DNA from: Clostridiaceae bacterium
GTDB lineage: Bacteria; Bacillota; Clostridia; Lachnospirales; Lachnospiraceae
DNA: 64,000 bases
Assembly (NCBI GenBank): GCA_009911305.1
Contig: QXXC01000001.1
Coordinates: forward strand, 186,001 to 250,000
Direction of reading: 5' to 3'
The notes beneath the pieces were generated by a model, which did no database searches, was not told the DNA's origin, and saw nothing but the letters and a program-made list of their open reading frames with translations. The position numbers were made by a program, and so were the translations under genes. Shown piece after piece: positions 26,301-33,192 of this stretch. The stretch's first letter is position 1. The number at the start of each line of letters is the position of its first letter.

Positions 26301-27779
26301 ATGAAAACAGGATTTGACAACAACCGATATTTAAAAATGCAGTCTGACCATATCCGGGAACGGATTAACCAGTTTGGGGATAAGCTCTATCTGGAATTCG
26401 GCGGCAAACTGTTTGACGATTATCACGCATCGCGCGTCCTGCCCGGCTTCGCGCCGGACAGCAAGCTTTCGATGCTTTTGCAGCTCGCCGATCAGTCTGA
26501 GATCGTGATTGTCATCAGCGCTGCGGACATTGAAAAAAATAAGATCCGCTCGGATCTGGGGATTACCTATGATGTCGATGTCCTCCGCCTCATCCAGTCA
26601 TTTACAGATAAGGGCCTGTATGTGGGAAGCGTGGTCATCACCCACTATTCCGGACAGGCCAGCGCGGATCTGTTCAAGCACAAGCTCGAGCACATGGGGG
26701 TGCGCGTGTACCGCCACTATACCATTGACGGCTATCCCAGCAATGTAGCGCTGATCGTCAGCGACGAGGGCTATGGCAAGAATGATTATATCGAAACGTC
26801 CAAGCCCCTCGTGATCGTCACCGCTCCCGGGCCCGGCAGCGGCAAGATGGCTACCTGCCTTTCCCAGCTCTACCACGAAAATAAACGCGGAATCAAAGCC
26901 GGGTATGCCAAGTTTGAGACCTTCCCTATCTGGAACATCCCGCTCAAGCATCCGGTAAATCTGGCCTATGAGGCGGCCACGGCTGATTTAAATGATGTCA
27001 ACATGATTGATCCGTTCCATCTCGAGGCATACGGCGAGACCACGGTCAATTATAACCGCGATATTGAGATATTCCCTGTGCTCAGCGCCATCTTTGAAGG
27101 CATTTACGGGGAGAATCCCTATAAATCGCCCACGGATATGGGCGTCAATATGGTCGGAACGTGTATTATCGACGACGAGGCCTGCTGTGAGGCCTCCCGG
27201 CAGGAGATCATCCGCCGCTACTACCATGCCCTCAACCGCGTGGCCCGCGAGGATTCCGGGCGCGACGAGGTTTATAAGATCGAGCTTCTGATGAAGCAGG
27301 CCAAAATCACGCCGGAGATGCGCCGCGTCGTTCCCGCCGCGCTGGAGCGCGCTGCGCGCAAGGGAAGTCCCGCGGCGGCGATCGAGCTCCCCGACGGCTC
27401 GATTGCAACCGGGAAAACATCAAACCTCCTGGGCGCGTCCGCGGCCCTGCTTTTGAATGCCGTAAAGCAGTTGGGGCATATCCCGCACGATACGCATCTG
27501 ATCTCCCCCATCGCCATTGAGCCCATCCAGACTCTTAAGGTGGATTATCTGGGCAGCAAAAATCCGCGGCTCCATACGGATGAAGTGCTGATCGCACTTT
27601 CCATGTGCGCCGCCACGGATCCGAACGCACAGATCGCGCTCGAACAGCTCTCCAAGCTGAAGGGGTGCCAGGTCCATGCATCGGTGATGCTGAGCGATGT
27701 GGATATCAAGACCTTCAAAAAACTGGGAATTGAACTGACGTCCGAACCGGTGTATGAACATAACCGGCTGTACCACTGA
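26301..27779 (+). CDS. DUF1846 domain protein
   Basis: This 492-residue cytoplasmic protein matches DUF1846 from end to end. It has the MKTGFDNNRYLKMQSDHI start, YLEFGGKLFDDYHASRVLPGF split by strands, VTAPGPGSGKMATCLSQLYH (a nucleotide-type glycine loop near residue 185), and a late ELPDGSIATGK stretch. Structures of the family show Rossmann-like domains, but the biochemical role is not settled. It is common and highly conserved in Clostridia and lactic bacteria. It is a single-gene unit with ribosome site GAGATGAGGATGG and ends at a convergent terminator with ftsH. Confidence 0.93.
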   Translation: MKTGFDNNRYLKMQSDHIRERINQFGDKLYLEFGGKLFDDYHASRVLPGFAPDSKLSMLLQLADQSEIVIVISAADIEKNKIRSDLGITYDVDVLRLIQSFTDKGLYVGSVVITHYSGQASADLFKHKLEHMGVRVYRHYTIDGYPSNVALIVSDEGYGKNDYIETSKPLVIVTAPGPGSGKMATCLSQLYHENKRGIKAGYAKFETFPIWNIPLKHPVNLAYEAATADLNDVNMIDPFHLEAYGETTVNYNRDIEIFPVLSAIFEGIYGENPYKSPTDMGVNMVGTCIIDDEACCEASRQEIIRRYYHALNRVAREDSGRDEVYKIELLMKQAKITPEMRRVVPAALERAARKGSPAAAIELPDGSIATGKTSNLLGASAALLLNAVKQLGHIPHDTHLISPIAIEPIQTLKVDYLGSKNPRLHTDEVLIALSMCAATDPNAQIALEQLSKLKGCQVHASVMLSDVDIKTFKKLGIELTSEPVYEHNRLYH

Positions 27780-27792
27780 GAAGACAGGCGCC

Positions 27793-27803
27793 GGGGGGGG
27801 GGG
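27793..27803 (+). repeat. Run of 11 G residues
   Basis: An uninterrupted G tract lies between the DUF1846 stop codon and the convergent terminator. It is non-coding. It may vary in length by slippage or mark a sequencing-sensitive spot. Confidence 0.9.
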
Positions 27804-27830
27804 ATTCTTCCCTGTATCGGCGTGCTTACA

Positions 27831-27864
27831 AAAAGCGGCGGAATCTCCCGATCCCGCCGCTTTT
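27831..27864. terminator. Bidirectional terminator between DUF1846 gene and ftsH
   Basis: An 11-bp perfect stem AAAAGCGGCGG/CCGCCGCTTTT (27831-27841 with 27854-27864) with A and T runs serves both converging genes. Confidence 0.87.
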
Positions 27865-27894
27865 GTTTTGGCTGTGTATTTACATTCCTTCTTA

Positions 27895-29970
27895 TCATTC
27901 GCCGCTCTGGCCCGGCTCGCCGGCTTCCTCCCTGTCCGCCGGATCTCCCTCCGGCCCGTGCTCCTGCCTCTGCTCCGGTAAGGTTTCTGCTTTCTCAGCC
28001 GGTTTTTCCTCATCCATCTTTTCGGATTCTTTTGATTTCTCTGTTTTTTCAGATGGTTCCGTCTTCCCTGATTCCTCCTCCGGCTCCGGGATTCCTTTTA
28101 CCTCGCGGAAAATCTTCATAAACTCTTTGCCTGTGATCGTTTCCTTTTCGATCAGGAAAGCCGCAATCTTGTCAAGGGCATCCCGGTTCTCGGAAAGCAG
28201 GCGCTTTGCCTCCTCATAGGACTCCTTTAAGATCGCCATAACCTCCTGATCGATGTCGGCGGCTGTCACATCGCTGCAGTTTAACACAGTACGGCCGTTT
28301 AAATACTGGTTTTCCTTTGATTCCAGGCCCATCAGGCCGAATTTTTTGGACATGCCGTACTGGGTGATCATCGCCCGGGCAATCCGCGTTGCCTTCTCGA
28401 TATCATTGGCCGCTCCGGTGGTTACGGTTTCAAAGACCAGCTCTTCGGCCGCCCGTCCTGCCAGGTAGCCGATCAGCATGGCGCGGATCTCCTTTTCAGT
28501 ATTTAAGTATTTCTCCTCCTCCGGAACCTGCATGACATAGCCCAGGGCTCCCATGGTTCTGGGAACAATGGTGATCTTCTGCACCGGCTCCGCGTCCTTC
28601 TGAAGGGCGCTGACAAGGGCGTGGCCGACTTCGTGATAGGATACAATCCTGCGCTCCTCCTTGCTCAGGATGCGGTCCTTCTTCTCCTTGCCGACCAGGA
28701 CAAGCTCCACTGCCTCGAACAGATCCTTCTGTGAAACAGCGTTTCTTCCTTTTTTGACGGCATTGATGGCGGCCTCATTCATCATATTGGCCAGATCCGC
28801 GCCCACCGCGCCGGAGGTGGCCAGCCCAATCTCTTCAAAGTTTACCGTCTCATCCAGCTTTACGTCCTTGGAATGCACCTTTAAAATCTCCACGCGTCCC
28901 TTCAGATCCGGCTTATCCACAATCACCCTCCGGTCAAAACGGCCCGGGCGCAGAAGCGCCGGATCGAGGATCTCCGGGCGGTTCGTGGCTGCCATCACCA
29001 GAAGGCCCTTGGAGGAGTCAAAGCCATCCATCTCGGATAAGAGCTGGTTTAAGGTCTGCTCGCGCTCGTCATTTCCGCCCAGGCGGGAATCACGGCTTTT
29101 TCCGATGGCATCCACCTCGTCAATAAAAATAATACAAGGGGCCGACTGCTGAGCCTGCTTAAATAAGTCGCGGACACGCGAAGCGCCCACCCCGACGAAC
29201 ATCTCCACAAAGTCCGAGCCGGACAGGGAGTAAAAAGGAACCTTCGCCTCCCCGGCCACTGCCTTGGCTAAGAGCGTCTTTCCCGTTCCGGGAGGCCCCA
29301 CCAGCAGCGCGCCTTTGGGGAGCTTGGCGCCAATCGTGGTATATTTTCCCGGATTGTGCAGAAAATCCACGATTTCGGTCAGCGACTCCTTGGCCTCGTC
29401 CTCTCCGGCCACATCCTTAAACGTCACGCCCGTCTCCTTCTGTACATAGACCTTGGCGTTGCTTTTCCCGACGCCCATGATGCCGCCTCCGCCGCCCATG
29501 CGCTTCATCATAAAATTCAGAAACAGTACCATGAGCCCGATCGGAAGCACCCACTGAACCAGGAAAACGATCAGCAGATCCGATGCGTTCGCCTGGGCCT
29601 GCTCATATCTGGCAACCCCGGCTTCCTCCAGCTTCTTCAGTAAATCCGGATCATTCATCGGAACGGTATAATATTCAATCCCAATCAGCCCGCCGTAGCG
29701 GCTCTGGCTTCCTGTATATCTCTTTGAATCCTTTTTGGGGGTGATCTGAAGCTTATTTCCGTTTACGACAACCGATTCCACTTCGCCGTCCTTCAGCATC
29801 TCGATAAACTCGCTGTAAGGGACCTGCTCTGTCCGGCTCTGCTGCCATAAGCTGTGCATCCCGCCGACACACAGCAGGGTGAACAGCATCGTAATGAAAA
29901 GGACCAGGTAGCTTTGATTGCCGCGGGGTGGCTTTCCATTCTTGTTATTCTGGTTGTTGTTATTGTCCAT
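27895..29970 (-). CDS. ftsH: ATP-dependent zinc metalloprotease FtsH
   Basis: This 691-residue membrane protease degrades membrane and regulatory proteins. The first membrane helix is at about 22-40, the extracytoplasmic domain at 45-145, and the second helix at about 148-165. The AAA domain has Walker A GPPGTGKT (about 230), Walker B IIFIDEVDAIG and the SRH region. The zinc site HEVGH is near residue 450. The tail after about 625 is a Lys/Glu/Pro-rich, acidic, disordered stretch longer than usual. The start follows GGAGAG, and the promoter is at 30018-30046. Confidence 0.97.
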   Translation of the reverse strand: MDNNNNQNNKNGKPPRGNQSYLVLFITMLFTLLCVGGMHSLWQQSRTEQVPYSEFIEMLKDGEVESVVVNGNKLQITPKKDSKRYTGSQSRYGGLIGIEYYTVPMNDPDLLKKLEEAGVARYEQAQANASDLLIVFLVQWVLPIGLMVLFLNFMMKRMGGGGGIMGVGKSNAKVYVQKETGVTFKDVAGEDEAKESLTEIVDFLHNPGKYTTIGAKLPKGALLVGPPGTGKTLLAKAVAGEAKVPFYSLSGSDFVEMFVGVGASRVRDLFKQAQQSAPCIIFIDEVDAIGKSRDSRLGGNDEREQTLNQLLSEMDGFDSSKGLLVMAATNRPEILDPALLRPGRFDRRVIVDKPDLKGRVEILKVHSKDVKLDETVNFEEIGLATSGAVGADLANMMNEAAINAVKKGRNAVSQKDLFEAVELVLVGKEKKDRILSKEERRIVSYHEVGHALVSALQKDAEPVQKITIVPRTMGALGYVMQVPEEEKYLNTEKEIRAMLIGYLAGRAAEELVFETVTTGAANDIEKATRIARAMITQYGMSKKFGLMGLESKENQYLNGRTVLNCSDVTAADIDQEVMAILKESYEEAKRLLSENRDALDKIAAFLIEKETITGKEFMKIFREVKGIPEPEEESGKTEPSEKTEKSKESEKMDEEKPAEKAETLPEQRQEHGPEGDPADREEAGEPGQSGE

Positions 29971-30319
29971 ATGTGCTCTCCATTCTGAATAGACATAAAA
30001 CGCCGCTATTCTATACCATTATAGTGTGACGTCCCATATAAATCAAGAACTGAAATATTAAAATGTTATAAACAGGTTACACTTCACACCCCTGCCGGGC
30101 TGTGCCCACTAACACGCCCCGCATGGACCGGCGTGTAAACAGTAACATAAACAGACCTGCTGTTCTGTTCTTGTACACCCCCGCTTCTGCCCGGAGAAAA
30201 GCGAAATATCCGCTAAATGCCGGCGCTTACATATTTATGTTTTTTTCTTCCAGAACCAATAATTATTGTCTCTTATAATTTCGATGGATCCTTCCATACT
30301 AAAAGTGAGGTGAATGAAT
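29971..30319. other. Divergent intergenic region between ftsH and a small gene
   Basis: This 349-bp gap holds the ftsH promoter at its left end. The rest carries scattered GTTAC-type half sites (near 30076 and 30138) and a TATAAT near 30275 that may serve the small gene, although no -35 is clear. No other gene is seen. Confidence 0.5.
30018..30046 (-). promoter_or_regulatory. Promoter of ftsH
   Basis: On the minus strand TTGATT (30041-30046) and TATAAT (30018-30023) are 17 bases apart. Confidence 0.8.
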
Positions 30320-30526
30320 ATGACACAGAATAAAGATGCAAAACAGGCGCAGGCGGGTTTAAGGGATCGTTTCTCGGATATAGGAGAAGAGGACGAAGCG
30401 CTTTATAATCTCGATATCTGCTCCGCAACCGACTGCACCGGCCTGATTCCGGCCATGCCGCAGTCTGCCAATGAGATTTCTTCTTATGAAGAGCTCTACC
30501 ATTTTCTTCCGCGGGCTAAGGACTGA
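30320..30526 (+). CDS. Small acidic protein of unknown function
   Basis: This 68-residue acidic protein has no signal or membrane segment. I set the start at ATG 30320, 8 bases after GTGAGGTG; ATG 30314 is too close to that site. The centre reads SATDCTGLIP with a cysteine before SATDC, and the end has an SYEELYHFLP stretch. I recall similar small, unannotated proteins in Lachnospiraceae, but I cannot name a family. A strong terminator follows, supporting a real transcription unit. The two cysteines could bind a metal or form a disulfide (inference). Confidence 0.7.
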   Translation: MTQNKDAKQAQAGLRDRFSDIGEEDEALYNLDICSATDCTGLIPAMPQSANEISSYEELYHFLPRAKD

Positions 30527-30572
30527 CGGAATATCCTTCTCTGTCTGTCAGACAGAGAAAAAAGCGTAAATG

Positions 30573-30615
30573 AAAATTGCCGTTGTGGGAATAGTGTTCT
30601 TACAACGGCAGTTTT
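30573..30615 (+). terminator. Terminator of the small acidic protein gene
   Basis: A stem of about 14 bp (30573-30586 with 30602-30615) ends in TTTT on the plus strand. It sits 46 bases after the stop codon at 30526. Confidence 0.8.
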
Positions 30616-30626
30616 GGATAGATATA

Positions 30627-31040
30627 TGATTTTTAATGATACCTGAATAAACATTCGCATAAAAATCTTCTTTCGCTTAAAAGGTGTCAAAACATAATAG
30701 TTACTTGCTGCTTTGTATTCCCTACGCTCATAAATAAACCTGCAGATTATTCTGCAACTGGTGTAGTTTCCTACTCGAATCCAGGCAGCCGGAATCATGT
30801 CCTCTATTTCAGAGTCCATACAAACGCCTGAATGCTTCAGGTTTTTCAATTTTTTCTTGTCATATTCCAGTTTACCCGTTGAAGCCAAAAACAATATCAG
30901 CCATACAGAAACATTGATTAACATGGCTTCCAATCGATATACGGTATGATATGTTCCGGCATTTGCTTTGTTTCTGCATAGTATTACCAGTCGTCTGCAT
31001 AACGGATATATCGGTGCTCTCGCTTTTCCAAACACGCTAA
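30627..31040 (-). pseudogene. Remnant of a group II intron reverse transcriptase/maturase
   Basis: On the minus strand one frame reads LEKREHRYIRYADDW (YADD at 30990-31001), the catalytic core of group II intron reverse transcriptases. A stop follows at once, and the adjacent frame continues with VILCRNKANA, so a frameshift breaks the gene. Farther along, KKLKNLKHSGV and a Trp/Arg-rich stretch resemble the C-terminal maturase part, which suggests an internal deletion. The 179-residue open frame at 30496-31035 is only the shifted frame and is not a gene. No intact intron RNA domain V was identified. Confidence 0.6.
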
Positions 31041-31095
31041 TGCAGCGGAAACTATGACAATCTCCGCTGCATTTTTTGCATTATATCCTTGTCGG

Positions 31096-31428
31096 TCAAA
31101 TTCGATTATGCTCTCCCCATTCGCACATTCCATCCAAAATAGGCATCAGGGATTTCCCCCGCTCCGTTAAGCTGTACTCGACTTTAGGCGGAATTTGAGG
31201 ATATTCCTCCCTGTGTACCAGTTTGTCAGCCTCTAATTCTTTCAGTGTGGAACTCAATGTTTTATAGGAAATCTCCCTAATGTATTTTTTCATTTCATTG
31301 AAACGCACAACTTTGAATTCCATCAGGGTATAGAGAATTGTCATTTTGTATTTACCGTTAATTAAAGACAGGGTATAGCTGAAACCTGTATCATTAAGGC
31401 ACTCTTGCGAAATACATCGTTCGTTCAT
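31096..31428 (-). CDS. HxlR-family winged-helix regulator
   Basis: This 110-residue protein starts at ATG 31428 behind GGAGG. It has the HxlR features: early cysteines (in ERCISQECLN), LINGKYKMTILYTLM, RFNEMKKYI, ISYKTLSSTLKELEADKLV and YSLTERGKSLMPILD. Such regulators respond to electrophiles, thiol stress or redox state and often repress an adjacent oxidoreductase. It is divergent from two flavodoxin-fold reductases, and a palindrome at 31448-31474 lies between. The cysteines could be the sensor (inference). Confidence 0.93.
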   Translation of the reverse strand: MNERCISQECLNDTGFSYTLSLINGKYKMTILYTLMEFKVVRFNEMKKYIREISYKTLSSTLKELEADKLVHREEYPQIPPKVEYSLTERGKSLMPILDGMCEWGEHNRI

Positions 31429-31447
31429 CGCACGCTTTCCTCCAGGT

Positions 31448-31500
31448 AAGTATCGCACCTATATGTGCGTACTTGATTTTGCTTCAATTCTTGCTACAAT
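31448..31500 (+). promoter_or_regulatory. HxlR operator palindrome overlapping the reductase promoter
   Basis: Palindromic arms AAGTATCGCAC (31448-31458) and GTGCGTACTT (31465-31474) match apart from one extra base. The right arm overlaps TTGATT (31473-31478). TACAAT follows at 31495-31500 after 16 bases. The layout fits repression of the two plus-strand reductase genes by the divergent HxlR protein. Confidence 0.7.
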
Positions 31501-31553
31501 GATACTATCAGGAGCGGGCAAAGTCAAGCCCGCAAAATTGGGAGGTACTTTAC

Positions 31554-32099
31554 ATGAGCAAAAAAATTGTTGTTATTACTGGAAGCCCTCGAAGGAAAGG
31601 CAACAGCTTTGCCATGACAGAGGCATTTATTCAAGCGGCGAAGGCCAAGGGCCATACTGTCACCCGCTTTGATGCCGCCCTGAAAAATGTTGGCGGTTGC
31701 CGGGCTTGTGAAACGTGCTTTAAGACAGGAAAAGCCTGCGCCTTCGATGATGACTTCAACACGATTGCCCCCGCTATCTTGGAGGCTGACGCGGTGGTTT
31801 TTTCCATGCCCGTATATTGGTATTCCATCCCTGCACAAATCAAAGGGGTCATTGACCGCCTGTTCTCCTTTGTGGTAGCCGGGAAGGATATTGCCGGGAA
31901 AGAGTGCGCGGTTATTGCCTGCTGTGAAGAACAGGATATGTCTGTTTTTGACGGGGTTCGCGTTCCGATGGAACGCTCTGCCGCACTAATGAAATGGAAG
32001 ATAGTAGGCGAGGTTCTTGTTCCTGGCGTTCTGAATGTTAGTGATATTGAAAAGACAGACGGCTGTACGCAAGCGGCAGCTCTGGCGGAAAAATTTTAA
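31554..32099 (+). CDS. Flavodoxin-family NAD(P)H-dependent oxidoreductase 1
   Basis: This 181-residue protein has a flavodoxin-like fold with the FMN phosphate loop GSPRRKGNSFAM (residues 10-21). A cysteine cluster CxxCxxC...C (GGCRACETC then GKAC, about 47-62) follows, as in iron-sulfur flavoproteins and WrbA/MdaB-like reductases. MPVYWYSIPAQIKGVIDRLF is the second FMN loop. It probably reduces quinones, nitro compounds or electrophiles. It follows the HxlR operator and is followed by a close relative after 13 bp. Confidence 0.9.
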   Translation: MSKKIVVITGSPRRKGNSFAMTEAFIQAAKAKGHTVTRFDAALKNVGGCRACETCFKTGKACAFDDDFNTIAPAILEADAVVFSMPVYWYSIPAQIKGVIDRLFSFVVAGKDIAGKECAVIACCEEQDMSVFDGVRVPMERSAALMKWKIVGEVLVPGVLNVSDIEKTDGCTQAAALAEKF

Positions 32100-32112
32100 G
32101 GAGGAAGAACAC

Positions 32113-32664
32113 ATGCCCAAACAAATAGTCATTCTCAACGGCAGCCCTCGGAAAAAAGGCAATACTTCCGCGCTGGTCAAGGCGTTTACCCAGGGGGCGG
32201 AGAGCGCCGGTCACACTGTAACAGAATATTTTCTGGACAGCATGAACATCCACGGATGCAAAGGCTGTTTTGGTGGTCACAGCGGCAGGGATTGTCCCTG
32301 TGTCCAGAGGGACGATATGGACAAAATTTATCCAGCGGTACGGAAGTGCGATGTGATCGTACTGGCCAGCCCGCTCTACTACTGGAATATGAGCGGTCAA
32401 ATCAGGACTGCTGTTGACCGCCTCTTTGCGTTGGAAGAAGGGGACGGAAATCTCCTGCGCGGGCATGGAAGGGCGTCTGCTCTGCTGATGGCAGCGGAAG
32501 GCCATGAATTTGAAGATGTTCTTCTTTACTACAATCACTTGATGGGGCATTTGAAGTGGAATAATCTCGGTCATGTTCTCGCCGGAGGAAACGGAGACAT
32601 AGGAGATATTGAGGGAAAGCCAGAAGTATCTTCCGCTTATCAATTAGGCAGATCCATAGATTAA
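32113..32664 (+). CDS. Flavodoxin-family NAD(P)H-dependent oxidoreductase 2
   Basis: This 183-residue protein starts at ATG 32113 behind AAGGAGGAAG. The frame back to 32035 overlaps the first reductase and lacks a ribosome site. The FMN loop is GSPRKKGNTSAL; cysteines lie in GCKGCFGGHSGRDCPC and the second loop in SPLYYWNMSGQIRTAVDRLF. Similarity to the preceding gene suggests tandem duplication and divergence. It probably shares promoter and control with it. The C-terminus may bind its own substrate; what that is cannot be told. Confidence 0.9.
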   Translation: MPKQIVILNGSPRKKGNTSALVKAFTQGAESAGHTVTEYFLDSMNIHGCKGCFGGHSGRDCPCVQRDDMDKIYPAVRKCDVIVLASPLYYWNMSGQIRTAVDRLFALEEGDGNLLRGHGRASALLMAAEGHEFEDVLLYYNHLMGHLKWNNLGHVLAGGNGDIGDIEGKPEVSSAYQLGRSID

Positions 32665-32968
32665 ATAAATTCTGAATCTGCCGCACGACGGCAAAACGCA
32701 AAAGCCGTTGTACAGGCAGAAGCATCATCACGCCCTGAGCGGCGGCTTTAAGAAAATCAGAGCCGCTGCTCTTTTTGCGTTTTAGCGGCAACAGGAGGAT
32801 GCCGTCATGCGATTGTGAATAGATAAGCACTTGTCAAAAAATCTGCATCCTGCGGCCCGTTCATCCTGACCGTTGACCGGCTCGGCTGGCTTTGCTAATT
32901 CATATAACTGCCAATTATATCTTGATTTACTGCTGATTTTGCAAACATTTCTTTGCTAAAGTGAGTAT
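32665..32968. other. Intergenic region after the reductase pair
   Basis: The 528-bp gap between the reductases and the collagen-like gene (32665-33192) holds no supported gene. It carries a terminator at 32737-32776 and a decayed repeat end at 32969-33018. Confidence 0.5.
32737..32776 (+). terminator. Terminator of the reductase pair
   Basis: An 11-bp stem GAGCGGCGGCT/AGCCGCTGCTC (32737-32747 with 32761-32771, one G-T pair) is followed by five T residues. Confidence 0.82.
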
Positions 32969-33018
32969 GCAAAGTGGGGCGTGCAGGTAGCGGAAATGAC
33001 TTTTCAAACATGCTCCGA
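32969..33018. repeat. Decayed right end of the CTAG-ended 166-bp element
   Basis: About 50 bp resemble the right part of the element at 359-524: GCAAAGTGGGGCGTGCAG is shared exactly, then diverged sequence ending TTTTCAAACATGCTC. The left part and the CTAG end are lost. Confidence 0.65.
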
Positions 33019-33192
33019 GAAAAACGCGCCTGACGCCGCACAAAACTTGTTCCACTTTCATATGATATGTTAGCTGGAGAAAACAAAGCGTAAATCACCG
33101 GTAACGGATAGCTTCCGGAAGGGACGCAGCCGGCGGCAGCGACTCCCCCCGCCTCTCTTCAGCAACGAATCTTTTTTAAGGAGCGTATCTTT

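Noticed and set aside
30496-31035. 179-residue minus-strand open frame
   Set aside because: It is the shifted frame of the group II intron reverse transcriptase remnant and overlaps a terminator.
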